Notes: generated by a model not told the origin, from the letters alone. Positions 1 through 8,958 are shown, counted from the stretch's first letter. The stretch is 64,000 nt of DNA from JABDMH01 sp965223215 (GCA_965223215.1 CBDCVZ010000010.1:1178001-1242000); one strand, 5' to 3'. Program-made: numbers and translations.

Positions 1-393
1 AGAGAAGAAGATGGTATCTCCTACGGTGACATTATTGAAGGTGTGGACTTCGAATATGCTGCCAAACTTACGGGTGTCAATGCGGTGTCCTTAGCTTCAC
101 TTGCCTGGGCTCCATCGGCTCCGTCAGAAGTGCGGATAGGGGGTGTAGTCCAACCATCAACTTATCTGGAATGGGACCAAGTCACAGATGCCAACCTGGC
201 CGGTTATAAGATCTACTGGCGGGAAACGACCTCTTCTACCTGGGATTATCAGCGATATGTGGGCAATACGACGTCTTACACACTACACGACATCATCATT
301 GACAACTATCTTTTTGGGGTGGCATCCGTCGCAAAAAGTGGACACGAAAGCCCCGTTGTCTATCCGTCAAATCTAGTCCGACGTCGACGATAG
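1..393 (+). CDS. M28-type peptidase, C-terminal fragment
   Basis: The reading frame is open from base 1 to the TAG at 391-393, so this is the 3' end of a gene that begins before the window. A GTG at 43 is only an internal codon. The visible 130 residues hold the end of a catalytic domain (FEYAAKLTGVNAVSLASLA, an alpha-helical closing segment) followed by a fibronectin type III-like strand pattern (TYLEWDQV, AGYKIYWRETTS, FGVASVAKSGHES). In Bacteroidota this arrangement is typical of secreted M28 aminopeptidases with a C-terminal Fn3-like domain. The metal ligands lie outside the window, so the family call rests on the C-terminal pattern only. The last 21 bp overlap the 3' end of the convergent Nudix gene. 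Confidence 0.6.
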   Translation, partial: REEDGISYGDIIEGVDFEYAAKLTGVNAVSLASLAWAPSAPSEVRIGGVVQPSTYLEWDQVTDANLAGYKIYWRETTSSTWDYQRYVGNTTSYTLHDIIIDNYLFGVASVAKSGHESPVVYPSNLVRRRR

Positions 394-951
394 ATAATGA
401 GGTGGCGGAAATACGTAATGAATCGCTGCCTTACCGACAGAATCTTTGATGATCCCATTTTGCAGGGCCGGCCCGATCTCTTCCGATTTGATAATCACCA
501 GCTGCATGTCTTCCAACTCATCCAAGTCAGTGTCAGAGACCTTCTGACAGTTTTTTGCCAAAAAATGGTGACAACAATTGGTTACATAGGCAGGATTAAG
601 GTAAGAGACTCCGAGGTACTTCCAATCATCTGAAGCATAACCAGTTTCCTCTTGCAGTTCTCGTTGCGCAGCGGCTAGAGGTTCTTCATTCGCATCCATC
701 AGCCCAGCTGGTAACTCCTCAATCACTTGATCTAATCCAAATCGATATTGCCGCACAAGAATGAGTCCACCATGTTGATCTAAAGCCACCACATTGATGG
801 TGTCTCTGGCGTGAAGCACGATGGCATCCAGCACCGCCTGATTTCTGGGATTCTGCATTCGCTTGATCTCAATATCAAATAAGGGAACCTCAGGACCCGG
901 CCTACTTGAAAGCAGCTGCCAAGGTTTTATCTTTGAGAATTCATGCTTCAT
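373..951 (-). CDS. Nudix hydrolase, ADP-ribose pyrophosphatase type
   Basis: Hydrolyses a nucleoside diphosphate linked to another moiety, probably ADP-ribose or a nucleotide sugar, in the cytoplasm. A complete Nudix box G-x5-E-x7-REL-x-EE-x-GY is present: G of AGLMDAN, then E, then AQRELQEETGY. Upstream, VRQYRFGLDQVIEELPAG is the usual signature of the ADP-ribose/GDP-mannose pyrophosphatase branch. I place the start at the ATG at 951 (MKHEFSKIKPW). The frame is open to 1020, but the 23 extra residues look unlike the family. It is convergent with the M28 fragment and overlaps it by 21 bp. The exact substrate cannot be read from sequence. Confidence 0.85.
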   Translation of the reverse strand: MKHEFSKIKPWQLLSSRPGPEVPLFDIEIKRMQNPRNQAVLDAIVLHARDTINVVALDQHGGLILVRQYRFGLDQVIEELPAGLMDANEEPLAAAQRELQEETGYASDDWKYLGVSYLNPAYVTNCCHHFLAKNCQKVSDTDLDELEDMQLVIIKSEEIGPALQNGIIKDSVGKAAIHYVFPPPHYLSSTSD

Positions 952-1091
952 CCGGTAGGAACTTATGCTAAAAGCTGCAGAGATCGTTAAAATCTGCGAA
1001 AACTCAAAGACGGTGGACAAAAGGATCTTGACCTTGCGGTATCTGATGGTCTAATATCTAATAAGGAATAAAAGAACCAGCCATATCACCC

Positions 1092-2153
1092 TCAACCGAA
1101 ATCGAGAAGCATCTGAGGCTGCTTGTGTTTCAAATACAACTCAGTGTCTAATCCAGATCGGCTGCTCTCATCAATATACTTGGAGACAGCCAATTTGAAT
1201 TGGTCCCTAATGATCTGAGCTACTTTGCCCTCTCCTCGCATCCTGGTCTTAAATCTACTATCGTTGAGTTGACCACCATGGCATTCGGCAACCTTAGCCA
1301 GTACTTTGGTGCTCCGTTCAGGATAGGCCTTACCCATCCAATCTTGAAAAATCGAACCAACATCTCCATTTAACCTCAAGATGGTATAGCCGGCTTTTGT
1401 CGCTCCCATAAGCCCGGCAATCCTAACGATCTCGATCACTTCATGGTCGTTCAGTCCCGGAATAATAGGTGCGACCATGACTCCGACCGGAATACCTTCT
1501 TTGGCAAGGAATGCCAAAGTTTGAAGTCTTTGCTTGACGCTGGCCGTGCGTGGTTCCATTTTTTGTCTCAGTGATTCATCCAGGGTGGTTATGGAAATAA
1601 TCACCGTTACCAATCGGAGGGCAGCTAAATCTCTGAGTAGGTCGACATCACGCTGAATCAAACTGTTCTTGGTTATGATGCCGGTGCTATGTCGGAAAGA
1701 AAGGAAGACTTCCAACAGCCGCCGAGTGATACTTAGCTGTTTTTCAATGGGTTGATAACAATCCGTGTTTCCGGACAAAACAATCGTGTCGCCATTCCAG
1801 TTTTTCTTGCATAGATGCTGATGCAACAAACCTGGTGCATTTTTCTTCACCAGAATCTTAGATTCAAAATCAACGCCAGCACTATAACCCCAGTACGGAT
1901 GTGTATTTCTAGCGTAACAGTAAACGCACCCGTGTTCACAGCCCTGGTAAGGATTGATGGAGTAATCCATACCGACATCTGGGCTGTCAACTTTGTTCAC
2001 AATTGTCTTGGGGAAAACTTCAATGTATTGACTTTTTCGATAAGCTCCTTCAGAGATGTCTATAGCATCAATTCTTGATGTTTGCAAAAATTTAGAGTAA
2101 GGATCAGGAGGGTTGAATTGAGCACCTCGCCCCTTAATTAGGGATGATTTCAT
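1092..2153 (-). CDS. PA0069-family radical SAM protein
   Basis: A 353-residue radical SAM enzyme. The [4Fe-4S] ligands are the CxxxCxxC of GCEHGCVYCYAR, about residues 73-80, preceded by the INPYQGC stretch typical of the PA0069/Rv2578c family, which is distantly related to spore photoproduct lyase. The N-terminal KGRGAQFNPPDPYSK also fits this family, which supports the ATG at 2153. Later family motifs include SGNTDCYQPIE and SITTLD. The biological reaction of the family is not established, and a role in DNA or nucleotide repair is only inferred. The gene stands alone. Its promoter carries a duplicated 19-bp operator (see the regulatory entry), which implies tight repression. Confidence 0.85.
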   Translation of the reverse strand: MKSSLIKGRGAQFNPPDPYSKFLQTSRIDAIDISEGAYRKSQYIEVFPKTIVNKVDSPDVGMDYSINPYQGCEHGCVYCYARNTHPYWGYSAGVDFESKILVKKNAPGLLHQHLCKKNWNGDTIVLSGNTDCYQPIEKQLSITRRLLEVFLSFRHSTGIITKNSLIQRDVDLLRDLAALRLVTVIISITTLDESLRQKMEPRTASVKQRLQTLAFLAKEGIPVGVMVAPIIPGLNDHEVIEIVRIAGLMGATKAGYTILRLNGDVGSIFQDWMGKAYPERSTKVLAKVAECHGGQLNDSRFKTRMRGEGKVAQIIRDQFKLAVSKYIDESSRSGLDTELYLKHKQPQMLLDFG

Positions 2154-2156
2154 AAT

Positions 2157-2208
2157 TAGACGAATTTATCGACTAAATATAGACGATTTTATCGACTATG
2201 TCAAATTG
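2157..2208 (-). promoter_or_regulatory. Promoter with two tandem 19-bp palindromic operators
   Basis: On the minus strand a -33 TTTG (2205-2202), a 20-nt spacer and a -7 TATATTTA (2181-2174) fit the Bacteroidota consensus TTTG-N19-21-TAnnTTTG, with one mismatch in the -7. Two copies of a 19-mer, TAGACGAWTTTATCGACTA on the plus strand, lie at 2157-2175 and 2180-2198. They differ at one base and have a 23-bp period. Each copy is an imperfect palindrome (TAGnCGAT-N3-ATCGnCTA). One copy fills the spacer and the other covers the end of the -7 and the start region, just before the ATG at 2153. This is classic repressor geometry. The regulator is not identified. Confidence 0.6.
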
Positions 2209-2243
2209 ATCCGACTTCACCAACCCCTAGATCGGTTGGCCGA

Positions 2244-2658
2244 TCACTCATGCTTGGCGAAAAAAACCAAGAGGCGAAGATCGTTTGTGATATCGTAGAA
2301 GTGATGGGTCGCATCGGCTTTAACAAAGATCACATCTCCTTCTTTTACCTCCATGGAAGTACCGGACACCTCAAATTTGGCCTTTCCTTCCAAAACGTAA
2401 TATGCCTCATCGATTTTATGGGGCGATTGTTCATCCTTCGATCCAGCCTTGAGGGTGTAAATCCCCCATCATCATATGGTCATTATTAAAGAAGTTGAGA
2501 TAGGGCTTCTGGGAATTTGACTGGGCGTCGAGGAGCTCTTGACGGTCAAAGAGAGCCAGATCACCCAGGGTGTCTCGAAGTTTTGCATGATCCTCTTGAG
2601 CCATGACAACGAGAAATAGACCAAGGTGAAATGTTGCCGTCAGAAGTGATTTAATCAT
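2244..2658 (-). pseudogene. Exported cupin protein, broken by a frameshift
   Basis: From ATG 2658 the frame reads a signal peptide (MIKSLLTATFHLGLFLVVMAQ) and about 45 further residues up to NNDHMMMG, then goes off-frame and stops. In a second frame the protein continues as IYTLKAGSKDEQSPHKID, EAYYVLEGKAKFEV, KEGDVIFVKADATHHFYDI and RLLVFFAKHE, ending at TGA 2246-2244. That is a clear cupin_2 barrel: the H of SPHK, the E of KIDEAYY and the H of THHF are the metal-ligand positions. The join lies at a run of five C (2463-2467). Removing one base restores a single reading frame of about 137 residues. It may be a real recent mutation, phase-variable slippage or a sequencing error. Confidence 0.75.
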
Positions 2659-2934
2659 TGCGCATCATTTTTATTTGAGCATTCAATGTAATGCTTCGCT
2701 TTTAGATATAAGCAGACAAGTCATATATTTGCCAAAGAGATTGTCGAAGTGTCGGAAAGTTGGCTTATCCCAACATAATGAGGCACTAATTCGACTGGAA
2801 CACCCGTTTCAAACCCAAGGACAAAACCGATTGTCATCCAAATGCGTTACACCATATGATCTGGAGGCGACAGAGATTTGAAGCCTCACATTGAAATGGT
2901 CAATTATCGTAAAAAATTCAAAACATTCGTCGTA

Positions 2935-3993
2935 ATGAAAATAAGCAGTCAACTACTCATTATTCTAAGCTTTTTGATGATCGGCATGAGTTGCTCGTCC
3001 GTTGAGACCAGCAAGGGACTGGTCCTGACCGGAGAGGTTTCGGATGCCGCTGATATGCAGTTTTTCTTGGACAATATCACCTTAAGTAAAACCCAAGTCA
3101 TCGCCAAAGCTCCGATTTCTTCTAGTGGGAGTTTCAAAATTGAAATGAAAGAACCCCTGACGCCTGGAATCTATCGTCTGCGGGTAGGATCTCAGCGTGC
3201 CTTTACATTTCTTGACGGAACGGAAAAGAAAATTACGCTCAATACGTCCATGAATCAAATTGGATCTTATGATTTTACCTTGGAGGGAGCTCCACATGCC
3301 AATTCGATGGTTGAGACGATGGGAAAATTGCGCAGAAAAGAGATTACCCAAAAGGATCTCATGCAGATCATTGAGAATTGTGAAAACCCGATCGCTGCCA
3401 TGCACTATGCAACCATGGTTCCACCATCGAGTGAAAGCCTTGGCATGATGAAGAAGGTCGCAGGTCGTTTGGATGCGGCCTACCCTGACTCGGAATATAC
3501 CCAGGTCTTTAAGTCTGAGGTCAGTAACATTGAGACGCAAATTGCCCGACGCCAGTCGCAAGAAGTGGTTAAGGTCGGACAACCGGCACCGGATATTGCA
3601 CTACCAAATCCAGGTGGTCAAACCATGAAACTCTCTGATTTAAAGGGGAAGGTAGTCCTGCTAGATTTCTGGGCCTCTTGGTGTGGTCCTTGTCGAAGAG
3701 CCAATCCGCATGTCGTAAAAACGTACAACAAATACAAAGACAAAGGTTTCACCGTTTTTAGTGTTTCTCTCGATAGACCAGGACAGGCTGAGCGTTGGAA
3801 GCAAGCCATTGCCCAGGACAAATTGTCTTGGCCCTATCATGTGAGTGACCTGAAATATTGGAACAGTGCTCCAGCCTCGGTCTATGGTGTACGTGGCATT
3901 CCCAAGACCTTTCTGATCGACAAGGATGGAACCATTGCCTCTACCAGTGTGAGTCCATATTCGCTGGACCAAGAGTTGGAGAAGCTACTTTAG
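2935..3993 (+). CDS. TlpA-family thiol:disulfide oxidoreductase lipoprotein
   Basis: An envelope thioredoxin-fold protein of about 352 residues. The start at ATG 2935 gives a clean lipoprotein signal (MKISSQLLIILSF, lipobox before the Cys of MSCSSVE). An upstream TTG at 2878 would add 19 polar residues before the signal and is rejected. Residues about 30-130 form the DUF4369-like beta domain common in Bacteroidota TlpA proteins (LTGEVSDAADMQFFLDN). A helical linker follows, then the thioredoxin domain with the redox motif WCGPC (FWASWCGPCRRANP) and the cis-Pro GIPKTFLIDKDG. It probably reduces or isomerises disulfides in secreted proteins. The Cys-rich giant proteins in this window are possible clients, but that is inference. 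Confidence 0.85.
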   Translation: MKISSQLLIILSFLMIGMSCSSVETSKGLVLTGEVSDAADMQFFLDNITLSKTQVIAKAPISSSGSFKIEMKEPLTPGIYRLRVGSQRAFTFLDGTEKKITLNTSMNQIGSYDFTLEGAPHANSMVETMGKLRRKEITQKDLMQIIENCENPIAAMHYATMVPPSSESLGMMKKVAGRLDAAYPDSEYTQVFKSEVSNIETQIARRQSQEVVKVGQPAPDIALPNPGGQTMKLSDLKGKVVLLDFWASWCGPCRRANPHVVKTYNKYKDKGFTVFSVSLDRPGQAERWKQAIAQDKLSWPYHVSDLKYWNSAPASVYGVRGIPKTFLIDKDGTIASTSVSPYSLDQELEKLL

Positions 3994-4035
3994 CACTCTG
4001 ATACCAGTCCTACCGGCAGGCATCGACATCATAAT

Positions 4036-4794
4036 TTACCCTTTCACTAAATGATGGAGCAGGATCCCAGCTGCAATGGCCACATTGAGTGAATTGGCTT
4101 GCGACTCAACATGTGGCGCAATCGTTATTGACCGGTATTTAATCCCCGTGAGATGTGATTGGGTACCATGGCTTTCATTACCCAATACCAGGATGCCCTT
4201 TTGACCAAAGGATAGCCCTCGGATATTTTCTCCTTTCATCTGGGCCACAAAACATGGGTGTCTTTCATATTTGTCACAAACTTCTCGTAGAGGGGCGATC
4301 TTGATAGGTATCCTGGCCAGACTACCCATGGTCGCATGAACTACCTTTGGATTATAAACATCGACGGAGTTGTGGGATAAATAGATTTCTTTCAGTCCAA
4401 ACCAATCTGCTGTCCGGATGATCGTTCCCAAGTTGCCAGGATCTGAAATACCGTCGAGATATAAGATCCAGCTGCTATCAATTGCCTGGGTGGGTACCAA
4501 CATTTCGCACTCGATCAGTACTTGATCAGGAGTTGTAAACATGCTCATCTGCTTCAACTCATCCACCGTCACCTCAAAAACCTTCGCTCTCAATGCTGAT
4601 AGGAGATCTAAATGTTCCTCAATCCAACTATTAAGGCCGTATATTCCCTTGATAATCTGGTCATTACACTTTATAAATTCTTGCACAACTTTCCGCCCTT
4701 CAGCGGTGAAAACGGCATACTTTTGTCTATTCTTTTTTAGTTTTAATGATTGTAAATATTTAATTCTACTCTTTGAAACTTTCTGTATCTCCAT
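4036..4794 (-). CDS. SpoU/TrmH-family RNA 2'-O-methyltransferase
   Basis: A 252-residue SPOUT-fold methyltransferase that would use S-adenosylmethionine to methylate a ribose 2'-OH in rRNA or tRNA. The N-terminal substrate-binding domain (RQKYAVFTAEGRKVVQEF) is followed by the three SpoU motifs: DGISDPGNLGTIIRTADWFG (motif 1), LVLGNESHG (motif 2) and SLNVAIAAGILLH (motif 3), which form the trefoil knot. The start at 4794 precedes MEIQKVSKSRIKYLQSLK, typical of the family. It is divergent from the TamL-like gene, and the two 5' ends are within about 45 bp. The target nucleotide is not predictable. Confidence 0.9.
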   Translation of the reverse strand: MEIQKVSKSRIKYLQSLKLKKNRQKYAVFTAEGRKVVQEFIKCNDQIIKGIYGLNSWIEEHLDLLSALRAKVFEVTVDELKQMSMFTTPDQVLIECEMLVPTQAIDSSWILYLDGISDPGNLGTIIRTADWFGLKEIYLSHNSVDVYNPKVVHATMGSLARIPIKIAPLREVCDKYERHPCFVAQMKGENIRGLSFGQKGILVLGNESHGTQSHLTGIKYRSITIAPHVESQANSLNVAIAAGILLHHLVKG

Positions 4795-4838
4795 ATTGGT
4801 CCATGCACTCAGAAAGTAAAAATACGGATTCGTGGTCT

Positions 4839-7166
4839 ATGGGGCGTTACCATGTAGTCCTAGCCTTGGCGGCATTGCTGATCTCTTGCAATACCAAAAA
4901 ATATCTGCAGGCGGATGAGGTGCTTCTGGTCAAAAACAAGGTGGTGGTTTATTCCAAAGAGATGTCGACCAGTGAAAAAAACGTACTTCGCTACGAACTC
5001 CAAACCCAGATAAAGCAGCAACCCAATGATCGGTCACTAATCTTTTTTAAGCCTCGTTTATGGTTTTATTATCGCCAGCTAGAAAAAGGTGATTCGACTG
5101 ATTTTGATCGATTTGCCCAGCGCCGACTTGCCGAGCCTCCAAGCCTATACAACAAAGACCTGGCCTATGAGTCCCAAAATAATATGGAAGAATTAATTTT
5201 CAACAAGGGATACCTAGAATCTGAGGTTTGGCTCGAAGACACGGTCATAGATCAAAAGGCATTTGTGACTTATTACGTCAAACCTAATCGACTGTACCGA
5301 GTGGACAAATTTGATGTGCTAGCTCCAGACTCGGCGGTAAGTAGAATTGTTTCTCAGGGCCTCAACGAGTCTTATTTAAAACCTGGTAAACCGGTATCTA
5401 ATATTCTTCTAAATCAGGAAAAACAAAGAATCATTGCCGCCTTACATCAGGAGGGTTATGCCGACTTTTCTTATAGCAACTTCGGAAAACTGGAAGCCAC
5501 GGATACGACTGGAGGTCTCGTTGACATGCGACTTCCGATTCTACCCAATCAAAACAATCAATTGGAGCGCAAATTTGTTGGCAATATTCGAGTGAACAAT
5601 CGCAGTCAGGGCGATGCTTTTAAACTGGCCATGGGCAGTATGTATGACTCGATTTATTTTGTGGGCTTCGACCGACGCAATAGCGTGAAGCCCACCACGC
5701 TGCTAAAATACATTGAGCTGCGACCTGGATCACTCTACCAGAAGAGCGACCTAAGTCGGACCAGGACCCAATTGCAACTGCCCGCCATTCAGTTTGCTGA
5801 TATTCGACCCACTGAGCGAAAGGATGGATCAAACATCGTTGACTTTGAAATTGATATTCTATCAGCCAAAAGAATTGAGACGGACCTCGAATTTGAGTTT
5901 AATCGAACCACGGTGAGCAGTGAGTCTTTTATCGGTATTGGATCAAGTGTGAGTTTAATTAATAATAATTTTTTGGGAGGTTCAGAAAGATTGTCCAACG
6001 GCCTTGATGTGAACTTTGAAATTGATCCTGATTTGAGCAGTGTATTTAATGCAGCCAATATTAATTTTTATAACACCCTAGAAATCCCACGATTTGCCGA
6101 CTTCTTTAAATTACACAGCTCCCTCCAAAACAGCCGCCTGTTTAATCAAACCAAATATGGAGCATTTATTTCTAATGCAAACACAATATTTGACATCGGT
6201 TACGAATACGTCGACCTTTTCAACTTTTTTAATTATCATTCCCTGACGGCAGAATATGGATTTCGGGGCACCATACCCGGCGTTAAATCTCGCAAGCGCA
6301 TTGAAATCATTCACCCTTCGATCACATATTTCAACCCGACCATTCGGGCAGAATTCGATTCTTTATATTCGGAGCAGACATTTGCAAGAAAATCCTTCGG
6401 GCCTCAGCTTTTTACCGGTGTCTTGTTCAATCGATTTACCCAAACCATCGAGAGAGTTGCAGGAATTCGAGGTTTTTCTTCTGCCCTCATTGCCGATTTT
6501 GAACTGTCGGGCCTTGAAGTTTATTTGGTAAATCTGGCTGTAAATGGATTAAAAGAACCATTTAAATTGGGATCTCTGACCTTTGCTCATTTTGCAAGGA
6601 TGGAGTTAGATGGAAGACTTTACAAGCAGCTCAACTCTGATCAGGTGTTGGCTTTTCGAGCTAATTTCGGCATTGCGGTACCTTTCGGTCCAAGCACTTT
6701 TATTCCCTACGTCAAACAGTTTTATTTAGGCGGGCCATTGAGCATGCGAGCATGGCGTATACGTGAACTAGGTCCAGGAGCCTTTCAGGATCCCAATGCC
6801 TCACGCAGCAATGGAACACCGTTTTTTCAAGCAGCTGATTTAAAAATCCTGCTCAATGCCGAATATCGCTTTGATATCTTTTGGCGCATCGAGGGTGCCT
6901 TCTTTGTCGATGCTGGCAACGTTTGGTCGCTACAAAAGGACGAGAGAGATGGAGGTGTTTTCTCAACTGATTTTCTAAAGCAGATGGCGGTAGGATCTGG
7001 TGGAGGCATGCGATTCGATGCGGACTATTTTAAGGTAGTATTGGACGTAGGTGTAAAAGTGAGAAACCCCTTTCCGAATGAAGACGGACAATATGGCGCC
7101 TGGCGAGATAGTCCGGCTGCTCGGGATGTGCTTAATTGGAATTTCGCGATTAATTACCCCTTTTAA
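4839..7166 (+). CDS. tamL: TamL-like BamA/TamA family outer-membrane lipoprotein
   Basis: An Omp85-superfamily protein of about 775 residues. The lipobox is clear (LALAALLISC-N), and a lipidated N-terminus is the known feature separating Bacteroidota TamL from proteobacterial TamA. After CNTKKYLQADEVLL come POTRA-like segments (YRVDKFDVL, KPGKPVSNILLNQEKQRI). The C-terminal half is a 16-strand-type barrel ending in the OMP signature NFAINYPF. YLGGPLSMRAWRIRE corresponds to the L6 'VRGY' region, here MRAW. It is thought to help insert outer-membrane proteins together with TamB. Starts at 4773 and 4803 are in frame, but 4773 overlaps the divergent methyltransferase gene and 4803 gives an unusually long n-region, so I prefer 4839. 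Confidence 0.85.
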   Translation: MGRYHVVLALAALLISCNTKKYLQADEVLLVKNKVVVYSKEMSTSEKNVLRYELQTQIKQQPNDRSLIFFKPRLWFYYRQLEKGDSTDFDRFAQRRLAEPPSLYNKDLAYESQNNMEELIFNKGYLESEVWLEDTVIDQKAFVTYYVKPNRLYRVDKFDVLAPDSAVSRIVSQGLNESYLKPGKPVSNILLNQEKQRIIAALHQEGYADFSYSNFGKLEATDTTGGLVDMRLPILPNQNNQLERKFVGNIRVNNRSQGDAFKLAMGSMYDSIYFVGFDRRNSVKPTTLLKYIELRPGSLYQKSDLSRTRTQLQLPAIQFADIRPTERKDGSNIVDFEIDILSAKRIETDLEFEFNRTTVSSESFIGIGSSVSLINNNFLGGSERLSNGLDVNFEIDPDLSSVFNAANINFYNTLEIPRFADFFKLHSSLQNSRLFNQTKYGAFISNANTIFDIGYEYVDLFNFFNYHSLTAEYGFRGTIPGVKSRKRIEIIHPSITYFNPTIRAEFDSLYSEQTFARKSFGPQLFTGVLFNRFTQTIERVAGIRGFSSALIADFELSGLEVYLVNLAVNGLKEPFKLGSLTFAHFARMELDGRLYKQLNSDQVLAFRANFGIAVPFGPSTFIPYVKQFYLGGPLSMRAWRIRELGPGAFQDPNASRSNGTPFFQAADLKILLNAEYRFDIFWRIEGAFFVDAGNVWSLQKDERDGGVFSTDFLKQMAVGSGGGMRFDADYFKVVLDVGVKVRNPFPNEDGQYGAWRDSPAARDVLNWNFAINYPF

Positions 7167-7309
7167 TAGCTACTGTCGTCGTCTCATAATAAGACCAGAA
7201 TCTCTGATTAGCGCATCCTTATTCCGACTCGAATATTAACCGCGAAATGGTTTCAAACCTCCAAAAGGATCGGGCTACAAATGCTGAGTTTTGAATGCGA
7301 TCTACACTT

Positions 7310-7945
7310 TTATTTAAACATGGAACGCCTACCATAATCCTTGCAAATTGGACAAGCCTTCGGATCGTGTCCTCGAGCGGGACAATATGCTCGTCCAAAA
7401 TAAATAATTTGTAAGTGCAATTTATTCCATAGATTTTTTGGAAACACTTTCTTTAGGTCGCGTTCCGTTTGAACCACAGACTTTCCGTTGCTCAGCAGCC
7501 ATCGCCAAGCAAGTCGATGAATATGTGTATCCACCGGAAAGGCTGGGATATTAAAAGCTTGCGCCATAACCACGGATGCTGTTTTGTGCCCGACACCCGG
7601 CAGTGACTCCAATGCATTGAGTTCAGCGGGTACTTTCCCCTGGTATTTTTCCATCAGGATTTGTGACAGTCCGAAGATACCTTTAGACTTCATCGGTGTT
7701 AGACCACAGGGCCTGATTATTTCTGCGATTCGATCTAGCCCCAAATCCACCATATCCCATGGATTATCCGCTTCCGCAAATAATAATGGCGTAATTTGGT
7801 TGACGCGCTGATCCGTGCATTGTGCCGACAACAACACTGCTATCAGAAGCGTATATTCGTCCTTATGTGACAATGGGATGGCAGGGTCGGGAAAATACTC
7901 TTCTAAGATTGCTGCGATTTTCACAGCACGCTCGGTACGTTTCAT
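7310..7945 (-). CDS. nth: Endonuclease III-like DNA glycosylase/AP lyase
   Basis: Base-excision repair enzyme for oxidised pyrimidines. The helix-hairpin-helix LPGVGHKTASVV carries the catalytic Lys and the following VDTHIHRLAWR the catalytic Asp. SAQCTDQRVN is the usual substrate-pocket helix. The length of 211 aa is normal. The C-terminal Fe-S loop is unusual: only three Cys remain (YCPARGHDPKACPICKDYG) with a nine-residue first gap, against C-x6-C-x2-C-x5-C in E. coli Nth. The fourth Cys is absent, so a standard [4Fe-4S] cluster is unlikely. The ATG overlaps the stop of the upstream acyl-CoA reductase gene (ATGA), so it is translationally coupled to it. Confidence 0.9.
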   Translation of the reverse strand: MKRTERAVKIAAILEEYFPDPAIPLSHKDEYTLLIAVLLSAQCTDQRVNQITPLLFAEADNPWDMVDLGLDRIAEIIRPCGLTPMKSKGIFGLSQILMEKYQGKVPAELNALESLPGVGHKTASVVMAQAFNIPAFPVDTHIHRLAWRWLLSNGKSVVQTERDLKKVFPKNLWNKLHLQIIYFGRAYCPARGHDPKACPICKDYGRRSMFK

Positions 7946-8958
7946 AACTCGCTTAGAAATTTCATTGTATCAATACCATCGGCAAATTGGTTGAGAGAGG
8001 GCTCTTGCGCCTTTCCAAACCCGATCACTTCCCAGCCCTCCATGTCCGTCTGACTGACCACGCATTGGATTTCTGATTCTTTTTCGCGCAGGGACTCGAC
8101 TAAAGATGCCCGGTCGAGATAATGACTATAATGCAGGGTTGCTATGCGTGAAGCGACTGCATCGTCTTCCTTCAGTAGCAAGAATTCATTGGTGAAATAG
8201 GGAATGCGATTAATGACCAGCGTGGCATAATTGTAGTCATAATTGTTTTTGTATTTAGGATGGTTGATAACGGATTTAAACCTATTCAATCCATTCAATA
8301 GATTTTCAAACGCATAGTCCTTGGGGACATATATCTTGGATACATTTCTACATCCCAGGCCGTAGTATTGAAAGATGTCACTACCCAACTGTTCGATTTC
8401 CTGCGGTGATTCCTCACCAGTAAGGATAGCCACCGCATTCCGGTTGCGACGAATAATATGTGGCACCGCTGCAAAGTATTTCTGAAATAGTTGCGCTGAA
8501 GAATTACTACCGGTAGCTATTACCCCATCATAATTATCCAGCTTCTCAGTAATTTCCAACCTGGCCCTATCTCCTGACAGGGCATTTATTTTGTCGATCA
8601 CCAATTGCATCAAACTCTGATCTTTTTCCGAAAGTTTGATCACACCAAAATGACCCGACAGGAAGGTACAAAGTACATCATGAAATCCAACCAGGGGGAT
8701 ATTGCCCGCCGCGATAATTCCGACTCGATGTGGTTTATCTGCAAGGGTATAATCATAGGCCCCGGCAAATTCAACCAATTGTTCGGATTGTAAATAATGG
8801 TCCGCAATGGACTTAAGGGCAAGGTGCACATTGTCTACGGTAAACCACGGATTCGCAAAACGAGCCCGATGAATCGCAGCTGCAATCTGGGGATCTGAAC
8901 GGTCCGCCAACCAATTTCCAACTTGGGCCAGAATTGCAATTCTCTCTTGAATATTCAC
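7942..8958 (-). CDS. Acyl-CoA reductase, LuxC-like
   Basis: A 338-residue member of the LuxC/aldehyde dehydrogenase-like fold that reduces acyl-CoA to an aldehyde with NAD(P)H. GIIAAGNIPLVGFHD resembles the nucleotide-binding start. VIATGSNSSAQLFQKYFA and PHIIRRNRNAVAILTGEE are conserved blocks, and the probable catalytic Cys is in YYGLGCRNVSKIYVP, about residue 208. No luciferase or luxD/luxE partner is nearby, so it does not belong to a light organ system. Homologues are common in Bacteroidota genomes. It sits between rluD (4-bp gap) and nth (4-bp overlap), and the functional link to either is not obvious. Confidence 0.85.
   Translation of the reverse strand: MNIQERIAILAQVGNWLADRSDPQIAAAIHRARFANPWFTVDNVHLALKSIADHYLQSEQLVEFAGAYDYTLADKPHRVGIIAAGNIPLVGFHDVLCTFLSGHFGVIKLSEKDQSLMQLVIDKINALSGDRARLEITEKLDNYDGVIATGSNSSAQLFQKYFAAVPHIIRRNRNAVAILTGEESPQEIEQLGSDIFQYYGLGCRNVSKIYVPKDYAFENLLNGLNRFKSVINHPKYKNNYDYNYATLVINRIPYFTNEFLLLKEDDAVASRIATLHYSHYLDRASLVESLREKESEIQCVVSQTDMEGWEVIGFGKAQEPSLNQFADGIDTMKFLSEL

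Noticed and set aside
2675..2881. A 68-codon plus-strand frame upstream of the TlpA-like gene
   Set aside because: No domain, no signal peptide and a mixed composition; it lies in the leader region between divergent genes.
3082..3582. A 166-codon minus-strand frame inside the TlpA-like gene
   Set aside because: Antisense to a well-supported protein and with no family resemblance.
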